Shown here in pieces: positions 23,266 to 36,688 of a stretch of DNA of 64,000 nucleotides. The stretch's first letter is position 1; every line of letters starts with the position of its first letter. The notes under the pieces were generated by a model. That model was not told where the DNA came from. It saw only the letters and a program-made list of their open reading frames with translations, and did no database searches. A program made the translations under genes and the position numbers. Origin of the DNA: Hymenoscyphus infarciens (Eukaryota; Ascomycota; Leotiomycetes; Helotiales; Helotiaceae); NCBI GenBank assembly GCA_001414345.1, contig LLCB01000261.1, positions 45,454 to 109,453 on the forward strand. The letters are read 5' to 3'.

Positions 23266-23349
23266 GTCTACTGGTCTACTGGTCTACTGGTCTACTGGTC
23301 TACTGGTCTACTGGTCTACTGGTCTACCTACTGGTCTACTGGTCTACTG
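23266..23349. repeat. 10-bp minisatellite (TCTACTGGTC)n
   Basis: Roughly eight tandem copies of TCTACTGGTC with one shortened unit (TCTACC) near 23325. It lies about 350 bp upstream of the URC4-like ATG, in its probable 5' leader or promoter. Confidence 0.9.
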
Positions 23350-23698
23350 AGGAAAGTCAAAACCTCGGCATTACATCGTCCAACCCAATTCGCAAACTGT
23401 GCGACAATCCCAAACTTTACCATCATCCTGCCATAAACGCTTATCGAACTTTACGATAAGACACGAAACCCCCGCCATCCAATCCACCTGCAATCCACCT
23501 CCAGCTCTCCAGCTACCCAATTCGGTCTACTTAGACTTCCGCCCACGCGTACTTAGTACTTACCTATCTAAACACTACCTACCTAGGTACCTAGGTACAC
23601 CCCATCTAGCCGGAGTACACCGTCACTTCCTCGCCCGTCATCTTCCACCTGCACTCTCCACCTGCACTCTCCTACCTAGCCAACCACCTGCACTCAAA

Positions 23699-25474
23699 AT
23701 GGGGCTCTTCTCCCGCAAAGACAAGGCCGGTTCCACCACCTCAAGCAGCACACGCAAGAATTCCTCCACACTCGGCGAACTCCATTCTCTCTCCTCACAT
23801 TCCCAATCCTCCCTCAAATCACCCATCACCCCCGGATACAACAACAGCAAAATGTCCTCTCCTAATATCCCACCCAATATCCCCAAGATTCAAATGCCCA
23901 AGGCCCCGGATCCACATGTTGACCCCGCGGGGTATCTCCGCAGTATTGGCGCGGTAAGGGAGCGGTGTTCGTTGATGTTGGAGAAGGCGAAGAGGAATGA
24001 GTTGAATCATTTCGATGTGAATATGGAGAATTTCGGGGATACTACGAAATTCGTGGTTTCCATTATGAAGGTGATTCATTTCCCCTCTTTTTGTCTCATT
24101 TCCCTGCTTTCTTATGAGAGATAATTATACTAACGTATACTACTAAACAGCGCGATTTCGCCCCAGACTACGCATCCATCCCCCCTCACGGCCGCTGGCA
24201 ACACTTCAACGTCGGAGGCCTCGATCGCATCCAAGCCCTTTCCGACAGCTGGCCCTCCGACACCGACCCCGCAGAACGCTGTCGCAGATACCTCGATCTC
24301 TTCCTCGTCTCAGTATTACTCGATGCCGGTGCCGGAACAAGATGGTCATACAAGAGTCTCGCGAACGGACGAATCTACCGACGAAGTGAGGGGCTAGCAA
24401 TCGCAAGTTTAGAAATGTTTAAGAAGGGTCTATTTAGCAGCAACCAAAGCCAACCACACCAAGTAGACGGCGAGGGATTGCGAAACTTGACGGTCGAGGA
24501 TATGCGGAAGGGTCTACAGGTTTCGGAGATGAATCCAATTGCTGGTTTGGAAGGAAGAACAGAGCTATTACAGAAATTATCAAAGGCGATGATGAATCCC
24601 ACGTATTTCGGTGCAGATGGGAGACCTGGAAATATGCTCGGTACCCTTCCTCCCCGCTCCTACCTTTTCCATACTAACTACCATACCAGACTACCTAATC
24701 TCACACCCCACAACCCGCGCCTCCTCCGTCCCCATAGTCCTCCTCCCAACCCTGTGGACCCTCCTCATGGACGGCCTCGCCCCCATCTGGCCCTCCTCCC
24801 GCACAGCAATCGACTCCACTCCCCTCGGCGACGCCTGGCCCCTCTCATCCATGCCCGCCTCGCCCTCCGCGCCATGGGAAACCATCGTGCCCTTCCATAA
24901 ACTTACGCAATGGCTTTGCTACTCTCTCATGCAACCCATGTCAAAACTTATGCACATCTATTTTGCGGGCAGTGAACTCATGACTGGGTTACCGGAGTAT
25001 CGGAATGGGGGGTTGTTTATCGACACTGGGGTATTGTCACTGAAAAAAGGTGATGAGGTTAGGGGGTTGAAGAATTTTCAGCGGGATAGTGAGAAATCTG
25101 GCAGGAAAGCACTTGAAGTGGTACCTATGTTTGAGCCCGACGACGACGTGATTGTCGAATGGAGAGCGGTGACGGTGGGCTTTCTGGATTTGTTATTGGA
25201 AGAGGTCAACTCGACGCTGGAATTGCATGGGGTGGATCGCTTATCACTTCCTCAGATGCTGGAGGCTGGGAGTTGGAAGGTAAGATACTCCTTCTCTTTG
25301 TGTTTTTTTATCGAGTGGGTGATAGAGGCTGGTTGGTCAGGAAGAGGAAGTAATATTGGGATATGTGCTAACCATTGTTTCTGTGAATAGGGCGGAAGAG
25401 AAATGGCGGAGATTTCGAGACCTAATACTCAATGTCCTCCTATTGCTATCCTTTCTGATGGGACAGTTTTTTAA
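23699..25474 (+). CDS. URC4: URC4/Urg3-like uracil catabolism protein (DUF1688)
   Basis: Four exons, 23699-24070, 24151-24640, 24690-25279 and 25391-25474, encoding 511 residues. The introns (80, 49 and 111 nt) are GT...AG, two with clear ACTAAC branch sites. The DUF1688 family signature begins at residue 78 (GYLRSIGAVRERCSLML) and continues through FNVGGLDRI, RWSYKSLANGRIYRRSEGLAIASLEMF, LEGRTELLQKL and PEYRNGGLFIDTGVL. Yeast (Lachancea) Urc4 and fission yeast Urg3 are required to use uracil as a nitrogen source; the biochemical step is not settled. The N-terminal 60 residues (Ser/Thr/Pro-rich, starting MGLFSRKDK) are an extension outside the domain. The ATG at 23699 is chosen because the frame upstream is a C-rich leader plus minisatellite. 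Confidence 0.88.
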
Positions 25475-26135
25475 TTCTGCTACACACACTACTTGGGGGG
25501 CTACTTTGCGATTGGACGGAGTTGGTTTGGTTGTATGGTTTGGCTAGTCGTTGGTTTGTTTTGACTGGTGGGGGGTTGTAAATGCGAATGGAAATGGAAA
25601 ATACTTGGGGAAGTGGGAAATGGATAGTTGAAGGGCGGGTGGGTTGGAAAATCGGAACATGCATTACTATTGCCATTTACATCGGTCTGGGGGATGGGGC
25701 TGCATGAGATGGGATTGTAAGAAGTTAGATACCCGGTGTGTTCTTTTTCCGAGAATGAGAGAAAAACATCTTTGTGTTTTTTGTGATAAAGAAGTATTTT
25801 TGGTGTGTGATGATTGGGACTGAGGTTGGAGGTTTTGACTTTACGAGGGCCGAGGTGAGGTGATAAGGTAAATAAGAAGTAGGTATAAGAGAAGGCGCGA
25901 CATGGACTCCTAGATGAGCTCTCTCCCTCCCTTCCAGGTAAACTCAGTGTACCTAGGTAGGTACTCTAGATGAGGTGTGAGCTCAGGTACTTAGGTAGAT
26001 AGGTATTTTAAGTGAGAGATCGAGAGTTAAGAGTCTCGAGTCTCGAGTCGTTTCTCTCTCCTACTCTACTTGGACTTGGACTTGGACTTAGTTAGACTTG
26101 GACTTAGACTTGGACTTGGACTTAGACTTAGACTT
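25475..26135. other. 3' flank grading into AT-rich block
   Basis: Non-coding. It includes TACCTAGGTAGGTAC palindromic motifs near 25.95 kb and ends in a minisatellite. Confidence 0.45.
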
Positions 26136-26137
26136 GA
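26067..26137. repeat. TTGGAC/TTAGAC hexanucleotide minisatellite
   Basis: About eleven copies of a 6-bp unit alternating CTTGGA and CTTAGA, marking the sharp left border of the AT-rich block. Confidence 0.8.
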
Positions 26138-26524
26138 GTATTAATATAATAATAATAATACTATTAATATTAGTACTTATTAAAATATATTATATACTAT
26201 AACGAACTAATAATATAACTAACTAATATTTTACTATTAATAGTCTTATTTATAATTAATAAATATTTTTCTTATTTAATTTTAATTTTATTTTTTATTT
26301 CTTATTATATTTATATTTATTTATATATAAATTAAGCTTCTCTTTTAATAATAGTTTATAAACCGTGTATTTTAAGCTACTATAGCTATTATTTAAAAGT
26401 AACTTTTATTTAAATATTAGAAAAGTAGTTAGAAAAGTAGACTTAGATAGAAATATTACTAATAATATATTATAAGATAGTAGAGATATCTTTTAAAGCT
26501 TTGAATCTACTTCTACTTTTATAC

Positions 26525-27588
26525 TCTATTATAGAAAAAAGAGAGTCTTATATAACCTCTTCTCTCTCTATATATATTAAAGAGTTTTTCTCTTTAAATA
26601 TAAAGCTTCTTAGAGTGTTTTTAACCTAAAAATACGTTATAGTTATAAGCCTGGTTTATACTTATAGTATACTCTATAACTTCTATTTACGTATTTAGAA
26701 TACTCTCTACTATTAGTTAATATAACTAATCTTACTTATTTAATAAGTACTCGAAAGTCTAGCTACGAAGCTAGTATAGCTTAATTTAGTAGCTTACTCT
26801 CTTAAAGAGCTTATATAAAGCTCTAGATAATAAGCTAAGCTACGAAGCTAGCTACTACTACTCTTAGAGATACTTTTATAAACTAGAAGCCTAGTAATAT
26901 ACTAGCTTACTCTAAGAGATATTAAAATATATTCGAATTTAGAAGCTTAGTACTCTATAAAGCTAGTATATATATATATATATATATAACGCTAACTATA
27001 AGCTATTATATCTTACGAACACTATCTACTATCTTTACTAAAACTAGAGCTAATAGAGTACTAGAGTATAAGAGTATTACGTTTTATTATATATATATAC
27101 TAAGCTCGAGCTTAGTAGAGTTATAGAGAAGAGGTTATTTAGACGTACTAGTATATAAGGCCTTCTACTTACTCTCTTTAAATAATAAGCTTTTAATACT
27201 TAATTAATACTTTAATACTCTTTTACTTACTTAAAAGTCTCTATTTTATACTCTAAATATTATATAATAAAGAGAGAAGGTTAAATATAATCTAGAAGTA
27301 GAAACTTCCTCTTAAGAATATTATCTAGAATCGCTATTTAAGAGTTTAGAAGTAAGCTATATATAGATTTATAGAATTCTTTAGAGTAGAAATAGAGAGT
27401 AATATAGTTAAAGAGTTCTTTTATAATCTATTTATATAAGTCTAGAGAGTTATCTCTCTTAGATCTAAGAGATATACTATGGAAAAAAAGAGAGTCTTAC
27501 GTAATCTCCTTTCTCTCTATTTATAGTAGAGTTTTTACCTCTAAATATAAGACTTCTTAGAGTATTTTTAACTTAAAAATACGTTATA
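26525..27588. mobile_element. TRIM-like LTR mini-element, copy A
   Basis: A 1064-bp unit with terminal direct repeats at 26525-26641 and 27473-27588 that share GAAAAAAAGAGAGTCTTA, CTTCTTAGAGT and AAAAATACGTTATA. The interior is homologous in the same orientation to copy B. A purine-rich AAGAGA precedes the 3' repeat, as a polypurine tract would. There is no coding capacity and no clear target duplication after RIP. Confidence 0.72.
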
Positions 27589-27937
27589 TACTCTCTATTA
27601 TATACTATATAATAGCGTCTTAAGTTATTTTTAATTACTATATTACTAGTAAACTTACTTACTAGTTAGAGTAGTAGAAGTATTATAAGAGATAATTTAG
27701 AAAGCTTTTAAAAGAGTTTAAGTTTAATACTAAATTAATTTAGAGTTATATAATTAGAGCTTTTTATAAAGCGTAATCTTATCTTTTATTTATATTAGAA
27801 AGTAAGATTTAAGAGAAAGGTAGTATATAGAAATTATAATATCTAATTCTTTACTACTAGTAGAGCGCTACTTATTTTAAATAAGAAGCTTAGAATAGAT
27901 AGAGTAGTAGATTATATAGATAACGAATTTAATATTA

Positions 27938-28383
27938 GAGCTTATTTAGCTCGTATAAAGTAGTTAAATATATATATAGATATTTAATAAAATACTCTAA
28001 ATAATAATCTTATATAAGTTAGTATAAACTATTAATTATTTCTTAATATATTAAGTAAACGTTTAACTCGTAGTATATATTCTAGTATATATTCTAGTAT
28101 ATATCCTTATATATAGCATAGATAGATGTTTTAATAGTAGTAAAAAAACATATATATATAAAGTTTTAAAGATTTATATCTTAAGAGGTCTAAAACTTTT
28201 TTTAGTAGTATATATTCTAATTATATGTTTACTAAGCTATACGAGGTTAAACGAGAGATTTATATCACTTTTAAATATATATACTAAACACTAGTATATA
28301 TATATAATTAATATATATATATATATATTATCTTCTAATTCTTAGTAGTATATATTCTAGATATATACGAGTTAAATAAGCTC
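27938..28383. mobile_element. Harbinger/Tourist-like MITE, copy 1
   Basis: 446 bp with inverted ends GAGCTTATTTAGCTCGTAT and ATACGAGTTAAATAAGCTC, flanked by TTA on both sides (27935-27937 and 28384-28386). A 3-bp TWA duplication with a GGGCCTGTTT-like end is typical of PIF/Harbinger MITEs. The interior (GATTTATATCACTTTTAAAT and others) matches copy 3 in inverse orientation. Confidence 0.82.
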
Positions 28384-30969
28384 TTAAGATTTTAAGATTT
28401 TAAGAGTAGAGATATTATAGATAAATAAAGGAATAGAGAGATTAATAAGAGATTATAGTATAGTATAAGTTAGTAGAATAGTAAAATAATATAAGAATAA
28501 GAATTATATTAATACTTTAGAATTATAAGCGGTTAGTATCTCTTAATAAAACTATCTCTAATAAAGCTAGAAGCGTATATTAATATAAGTAGAAATAAAG
28601 TATTTATTTAAGAGATTAAAAGTATAAAGTCTTTTACTAGTATATTTACTTATTAAGTAGCTTAAGCTTATAATTATAAAAGAAGTAATTATAATAGAGC
28701 TTATTAATAATTAGCGTAAATATAAAATCTTCTTACTTTATAATATATACTTTAAGAAAGAGTCTTAAGAAATTATTCTATTAGATAATTATATTATTTA
28801 TAAAAGTAATAGAGTAGTAGTAATATATATAAATAGAAGAGTAATAGTAATTAAGTACTTATCTTTTTTATTACTTTTATTATAATCTTATTAAAGAAAG
28901 CTTTAAAGACTTTGAAATTATAATTTATAAATACTATAATATTAAATTAAAAGTAGAGATATATTTCCTTAGATAAGAAGTAGATTTTAAAAAAAGAAAA
29001 CTAAACTATTTTAAAAATTACTTCTATAGTTTTTCTTATATTTAAATATAGATAGTAAAAGAAATGATTTCTTAAGTTAGTAGAAGCTATATTATAAGTT
29101 ACTATACTATACTATACTCTAAATAATAAGAGTATTAGTAAAAAAGAAAGAAAGCTTTATAATCTAGTAGAAGATTATTAGTAGTAGTATTAGATTTAAT
29201 AAGAAGAGAGAAAGAGATTATATAAAGAGATAGAGAGTTACGTTATCTAACTTAATTAGATAGATATAGAAATATAAGTACTTAGGAATTATTATAAAGA
29301 AATATATCTTTATTATATAGCTTTTTACTACTTCTTATTTTATAAATTATCTTACTCTAAATATACTCTCTACTTAGTATAATCGTTCTAAAGAGTAGTA
29401 TTTAGATTAAAGCTTTTATTATATTTATTTAAAAAGAGAAGAGAATATACTAATACTTTATATTAGTCTCTAAAAAGCTTATAATTAGTATTAAAGTAAG
29501 AGATTATTCTTTTAAGCTAGTTATAAAATATTATCTCTTTAATACTAAAGAGACTAGTAGAATACTCTCTAATATCTTAAATATATTTATAGTTAATATT
29601 TATATATAAGTTATTATAAGTATTTAATAAGAAGATAGATATAGTCTTTTTATTTTACTAAAATTAGTTCAAAGAAAGATAATATAATTAACTCTCGATA
29701 ATAGACCTTGAAATAATAAAAGTATCTCTACTTTTAATTATACTCTTAAGACGTTTATTAAAGCTTATACTAGTATATAATAGAGTAGACGATAATATAG
29801 TAGTAATAATTATTAATAAATATTATTTATAAAAACTTTTATTCTACTACTCTTAGTTCTACCTTTCTTTAAAGCTTTATAATTATTATATCTAATATAG
29901 ATATACTTAACTACTTTTATAAATTCTTAATATTAAATACTATAATCTTAGTATAATAGTCTAGCTTTCTAATATTTTTACGAATTTAGAGAAAGTTATA
30001 ACTTTAATTAAATAAACTAATTTCTTCTTTATAGAGATAAATAATATAATATAGAATTAATATCTAGTATTAAGAAATTAATTTAAAATATTATAATTAT
30101 CTATTATTTTTATTATAAATATATAATTTTTATAAATAAAAGAGAAAGTAATAATAATTTAAATTAGTTCTTTTATAAATAATATTAGTTATTTATAATA
30201 CTATTTATATTTATAAAGAATAAATTAAGTTATTTAGTTAAGATTATAAATTGTTTTTATTTTTCTTTATTAAATTTAATCTTCTTCTTTTTTCTTATAA
30301 ATTATTAGTATTATTTTAAGTATCTACTTAGTTTTTATAATTATTATCTCTATTATTTCTTTTTATAAGCTCTCTTTATACTTTTTTAAGTACTCTTTCT
30401 CTAGCTAACTTATTACTCTTCTATTAATCTTACTATTCTAGAGATAAATTATTATCTCTTTTATCTATTAATTTAAATTCAGATTTAAGAGCTTTTAATA
30501 CTTTTTATACTTTAAAAGAAATACTACCTACTTATTTCTTCTTTTTGATTAGATTATAATATATCTTAAATAATAATTTATATATCTATAAAAGCTTAAT
30601 AGTATCTTCTAAATTATCTAATCTATAGTAATTATTCTATATAATATACTAAGTATATATCTCTTATAAAGCTAACTAGTTTAATAGCACGCTATTCTAA
30701 ATTACTAGTATTCGTAAAACTGCTAATATTTCTAGGCCGAGATTACGAATAACTAATACTTATATAACCGAAGATACTAAAGGTATTAATATCTAATATT
30801 TATATATAGAAGAGATTAAGATTTAGTTATTATATATTTAGCTTTTTAGCTCTTATTATTTAGTATTAGCTATATTAGATAAGACTCGGTTATTATTATT
30901 ATTAGACCTTAGTAGTTTCTAACCTCTTATATATAGATACTTATATTTAGTATAGAAGAGTAATAGTTT

Positions 30970-31883
30970 TTTATTACGGAAAAAGAGAGTATTACGTGAC
31001 CTCTTTTCTCTATATATATAGTAGAGTTTTCATCTTCTTAATTTAAGCTTCTTAGAGCGTTTTCTACTCTTAAAAATACGTAATAGTTATAAGCTCGGTT
31101 TATACTCTATAATAATAATTATCTTCTACTTATATATTTAATATATTACTACGTATTTAGAAAACGCTTCTCCGCTAGTAGTTAGCTAGCGTATTAATAC
31201 TCGACGTCGACAAGCCTTAAATAGATAAGATATAAGCTTATCCGGGTTCTTCGAAGAAGAGAATCGAATTCGAATTCGAAAGTCCTTTTAAGAGATAGAA
31301 GCTCTTCGTAGAAAGCGAAAAGCCTAGTAACTAGCTAGCTACTAACTAACTATAGTAATAATAATCTAAAGCCTAGTATTAGCTAGCTACTCTAAGAGAT
31401 GTCTTATAACTGAACTATACCTTATTTAATTTAGAAGCCTAGTACTCTATAAAGCTAGTATACATATACAACGCTAGCTAATAGCTACTATCTCTACGAA
31501 CGCTACCTACTTTACTATTATACTAGAACTAGAGCTATATAGGCTAGAGTTAGAGTAAGAGATAGGAGTTAGATATAATCAGTCTTAGGAAGTAGGAATC
31601 TACTCTTAAGAATACTAGAACCGCTAGTAGAATAACTATAAAGAGAAGTACTTAGTCTAAGTATTATACTAAGGCGTAGGAATTAAAGAGCTATTAGTTA
31701 AGAGGTCTTTTATAATCTAGCTTAAGTTATAGGCCTAGGAAGCTATTACTTTCCTAGACCTAAGAGGTGTATTATAGAAAAAGAGAGTATTACGTAACCT
31801 CTTTTCTCTATATATATAGTAGAGTTTTCACCTTCTTAATTCAAGCTTCTTAGAGCGTTTTCTACTCTTAAAAATACGTGACA
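30970..31883. mobile_element. TRIM-like LTR mini-element, copy B
   Basis: 914 bp with 116-bp terminal direct repeats, 30970-31085 and 31768-31883, nearly identical (GAAAAAGAGAGTATTACGT, AGAGCGTTTTCTACTC). The right repeat starts TG and ends CA, as LTRs do, and is preceded by the purine stretch AAGAGG. It is less AT-shifted than copy A, so it is probably younger or less heavily mutated. Confidence 0.75.
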
Positions 31884-32654
31884 TTTTTCCTTTTCTTCTA
31901 TACTAGAACCTAGTATTTATATATATTATTCTACTTCGAACGTACTCTTATATACCTCTTTAGTAGTAGTATATCTTTCTTACTATTATAACTAGATTCT
32001 TATTTAACTATTTTATAAGATCTATTATACTTAAGAACTAGTAAATAAAAGCAGTAGTAAAGAGAGTATTATACTAAAGTAATAGTAAAATACTTTCTAA
32101 CTTAATCTCTTTTTATTAGATAACTTAGTTATAAATTAATTAATTAAATAATAGAGTAGATATAATACTTATATCTCTATTTATAAACGTTTAATTAAAT
32201 ACTAAATTTAAGAGTATCTAGCTTTTTCTAAATAATAAGATTATAAGATCTCTAGTTTATAAAGTCTCTTCTTTTACTATATAATATCTTTCTTTTTCTT
32301 TCTTTTATACTCTATTCTAAATTAATTAATTATATATATATATATATATTTAGCTATTAATATTAGAAGAAGAACGTCTAATATATAATTCATTTTATTA
32401 AATACTTAGTACTAAAGTATTAGCTTTTCTTAAGTTATAATATAATATATTTTTATATTATTACACTTTTAATAGCTACTATTAAAGTTATTATAACTCT
32501 CTCTTTTAATTTAAAAGTTATACTAGAGTTATTTTATTAACTTTATTCTACTAGAGAGAGAAACATAGTTAATAAATAGCTTTATATAAAATATATTAGT
32601 AGTAGTATTCTAATTATATTATTTCTTATCTTTCTTTCTTATATTATTCTTTAA

Positions 32655-33101
32655 GAGTCTATTTAGCTCGTATATATTAGTTCTTTTTTAATATAAATAC
32701 TACTAAGTAGAATATAATATATATATATTATAATATATACTAACGTTTAGCTAGTATATATTATAGTAAATACTTTTAGTTATACTTCTTTTAAAAATAT
32801 ATATATAAAGATATATATTACTAAAATTAAATAATATAGTCGTTTAATCTCTTAACTATTAACTTTATATATATATATATATATCTTTTCTTCTTATACT
32901 ACTATTAGTACTATAATTACTAGAGTTAACGAAATATATACTAAACTATATACTAAAATATATATATAAGCTAAATAATATAGTATATATTTAAAGCTAA
33001 ACTTATATAGTTAAATAGATATATACGAGTATCTTTTGAATCGATACTTATATATAAATCTTATATATCTAAATCTAATTATATACGTACTAAATAGACT
33101 C
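32655..33101. mobile_element. Harbinger/Tourist-like MITE, copy 2
   Basis: 447 bp with inverted ends GAGTCTATTTAGCTCG and CGTACTAAATAGACTC, flanked by TAA on both sides (32652-32654 and 33102-33104). Same family and nearly the same length as copies 1 and 3. Confidence 0.8.
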
Positions 33102-35310
33102 TAAGTTAACTTTTATCTTATGTTTTTTAATAAGTCTTTTTTATATTACTTTATAGCTTCTATTATTTAATTAGCTTTTAATAACTAGAAAAGAGCTATT
33201 ATATTACTATTTATTATTATAGCTAATATAGTAGCTATATTACTTCTAGAATTATTATCTATACTTTTATTTTTATATATATAATCTTTTTAGATTTAAG
33301 ATTCTCTTTTACTATTACTTCTATAAAAGAGTAATTTGTATTATAGTCTATACTATAGTTAGCTATAATTTATTAACTTACTTTTTTAAATAATTAAAAA
33401 GATTAGTATTTTTTTATATTCTTCTAGCTAGCTAAAGTATAAATATTAGCTTCTAGAATATATTTATATACTTTAGATAGCTTTTTAAAGATAATAATCT
33501 CTCTTTAAACGTTTACTTATAAAATAGTTTCTTATATATATTATAATATTTAATATATAAATAATTTAGAATATAAAGGTTATTATCTAGATTAAGTACT
33601 TTATTAACGTTTATTATATTAAGCTTACTATCTATAACTACTATTAATTATAGTATAATCTTAAGATTTATCTAGTAAAAGAGCTCTTTTAAATAGTATT
33701 TAAAAAGAGAGAAGATTTATAAATACCTTTTAATCTAGCTCTTTTTTCTACTTAAGTACTAGCTAGTTAGTTTTTTATAGAAGTATTTATAAATCTATTA
33801 TCTAAGAAGAAAGAAGTATTTATAAATAGAAATAAAAAGATACTATTCTTATCTTTTACTTATCTCTTACTTTTTTATACTTCTCTTTTATCTCTTTTCT
33901 AGATTATATTCTCTCTCTCTAAGTATAAGAGCCTCTTAAGTCTCTTAATTATTTTCTACTTTCTAGAAATCTTTAAATCTCTACTTTCAAACCTTACCTT
34001 TTCTAGTCTTATATATTATAGTATCTATCTTAGCTTCTTAAGTCTCTTACTTTTTATTCTAACTCTTCTTTCTTTTATATATAAGCGCTTCTTACTTAAT
34101 CTTCTCTATTATATTATTATATACTGTCTTTAATACTAAGAGCCTCTCGATAAGCTTCTTCGAGTCGCATATTAGTAACTCTGTATTGCTGAACAAGGTA
34201 GAATTAACATATCAACTTTTTATTAATATGAAAAGCAAGTAATAGTTCCTTTACCGTGGTTACGGAAGAAACATTTTTCTCTATTGAAAGGGAAATAGCA
34301 ATTTTCTCGCTAAACCTAGGACACGTGAAACTTATACTATAGAGAGTGGTGTAAAAAGCAAGGAGGTCCGAAATACGAAACCGATGGTGGTAATAATTTC
34401 CCCTAATGTGTGTAGATTCTACTAGGTACCAGCTGTTCATTTAAGTAGTTTGAAGAGTTTCAAGTTTTCTAGCCGTCACTTCTACATCCCCAAGATTCAG
34501 GTCACTTAGACTCTTAGAGTAGACAATATATAATATCTTGTATCCAAAGCACAATTCTGTCCATAGATCTTAATTTTCTTCTCAAGATCGGTTTAAATAT
34601 ACATTACTAGAATTCCATCTTACAACCATATAACCCAGTTCCAACTCCTCGATCAAAGCCATTCTCCTCGCTTAAACCCCATCAACGTGCAATTCGCATC
34701 TCCACCCCCTAATCCGCTTGGCTCTCGCGTTGACTGTAGCTATTCCCTGTGCAATCGGAGAAAGGAGCAGGCCAACCATGTGCAACCGACCTGCTTCTAC
34801 AAGAGAGAGACCGACCAAGTGCAACACGCATGTTCCAATTTGCCTCTAATAAAGCACGTGGTTAGTCTTTCAACCTCTACTTGCCATATTTCACTGAACC
34901 ATTTCTTTTTTTTTCTTTAAATCAAATAAAATATTGGAATACACGTGACTTGTGTCACTTTGGATTGCAAGTTAGAATCTTGGGGTCGTTCTGGGAAAAA
35001 AAACGACAGTAGGGCGAAAAACGGGCCCACGCTTCTTCTGCGAAGGTGTGTAAGAGATGAGGAGATTATAAAAGAACGATGGAATAAAACGACAGTAACT
35101 GAATGTGGGAATTGTTAGGAGGGTGACAAAATAAGAGCCAACGCCGAGGGTTTTCTTTTTCGTAAGCCCTAAACTCGAAACGCATTCCAATTTCCAAATC
35201 AGGGGCAAATTCTAACCAGGTCTAGGCAAAGCGCTTAAGTTATACTGAAAACGCTGACCATCATAACCCTCCGCCCTCGCGAATTTCACCTCGCGTAAAT
35301 GCTGACGTGA

Positions 35311-35334
35311 TATATATATATATATATATATATA
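35311..35334. repeat. (AT)n microsatellite
   Basis: An uninterrupted AT dinucleotide tract of about 24 bp. Confidence 0.9.
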
Positions 35335-36276
35335 GCTCTTTTTGGGGGGAAGAAGAGGTTAGTGATAGTGATGGAGGGTCTCTTTTGGGTCGAGGTGTAC
35401 AATTTGCGAAATGCTTTCTAATCAGGGGATAAAAGCTAAAAATATGCGTTATTGTGTTTTTGGAAGGCATATAAGCTTGTCATGTGACAGTCTGTTTTCT
35501 CCACACTTGTGTGACTGGACCAGTACTCTACTGTGCTAAGAATCAAACTACTGATCGCGTCCATGGGCATTGAAGTTGAATGCGTGTTTGTTGCTTTCGT
35601 TTTTCTTTGTTGTTGTGGGTCCGATTCTGTGTCTTTGTCTAACGAGACTGTTGTTTGCACACTTGCGCATCGAACCCGTATTAGATGATTGATAGATCGC
35701 TCAATTCATTGATATGGTATAAACCTAGATCAACCTGTACTATAGAGAATCGCGAATTGCTTATGGTAATATACTGCAAAGTCCTGGGCTTGACGATATA
35801 TGTCATCGCAGTTTAAACCGATATAGAGTGATTATTCTTATGTAGTATACATGTGTTGACGCGATATGTTCGCTAGCTTGTATGTTATTTAGTAATCTCA
35901 TATATATGAAAAGCACGAAATTACCACGATGGCCTTTTCTTTTTTGGCAACGGGTTATGAATCACAGACTGAGCGCCTATGGGAGAAGTGTTATTCGTCC
36001 GTCTGGGATGTTATTATTTAATTGTCACAGTGGCACTAGGGGTGTTGTGGCCATGATTTCCCCTTTTTTTGGAGGTGGTTTACAAGCTCTACTGAATGCA
36101 TGGAGCCTTTGTTTTCTCATAAGGCATTGAAATGTTTTTCTTCTCTTTGTATAGGGAATATGAGAACGGACGTTGTATTTCTTCCTAGGCTTGGGATTAG
36201 TGTTTCAGAAGGGGGCTTTTACATCCTGGCTTCTTTCGCTATTGACCTTTCTTCTTGATAATGTGTAAAGCGATTT

Positions 36277-36307
36277 GGGGGGGGGGGGGGGNTGGGGGGG
36301 GGGGGGG
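36277..36307. repeat. Poly-G run containing an ambiguous base
   Basis: About 30 Gs interrupted by N at 36292 and a T. Likely an unresolved homopolymer in the assembly. Confidence 0.85.
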
Positions 36308-36688
36308 CTTATTGGAGCGCTTTCCTCTCTAGAACTTTCTTTCCCACTTCGCAATCCCATCTTTGAAGGAAGAGTAGACACGTGGTTTGAAGAAAAAAAG
36401 ATCTGCTTCCGGGAAGCATCGTGCCCCCTCCTTCTTTATCTTGAACGATCTGGTTACCGAGGTATGCTGCAAGCGGACTTCGAGATGAGCAATTTACCTT
36501 AACAAAGAACCACTGAAGGCGGACTTTGCAATAAAGAATATGAGGATGTGCATTTAGAAAAGGGACTTTGTATTTCATCCTTCTTGCCGTAAAAGTGACA
36601 AAACCAGAGGGTACCATTTTCTCAGCTTGGTCTTCTGATTCAGAAACTTTTAAAATCTCATTGGCACAAGAAAAAGTAGTTTTATATC

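Larger units (their letters stand above)
26138..34160. other. 8-kb AT-rich, TpA-rich RIP block
   Basis: Extreme AT content, no ORF of any useful length on either strand, and pervasive TATA/TAATA words. Inside I can delimit two TRIM-like elements and two Harbinger-like MITEs (listed separately). The rest is probably older transposon sequence too mutated to classify by eye. The edges are abrupt at both ends, as expected of RIP compartments. I see no sign of a functional gene in it. Confidence 0.85.
34161..36688. other. 2.5-kb gene-free region of ordinary composition
   Basis: Right flank of the RIP block. It holds three loosely repeated GTGCAA words near 34.7-34.8 kb, an (AT)n tract and a poly-G run with an ambiguous base. 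No supported gene on either strand. The last few hundred bases are the SNF2 gene promoter. Confidence 0.5.

Noticed and set aside
26138..34160. AT-rich block considered as a centromere
   Set aside because: The block is short, contains delimitable transposons, and identical composition recurs in several places in the window; RIP explains it more simply.
34687..34920. Plus-strand cysteine-containing 77-codon frame
   Set aside because: No signal peptide, ends in a T-rich tract, and the repeated GTGCAA words suggest non-coding repeats.
35311..35334. AT microsatellite considered as replication origin or cruciform element
   Set aside because: A simple dinucleotide tract with no further structure around it.
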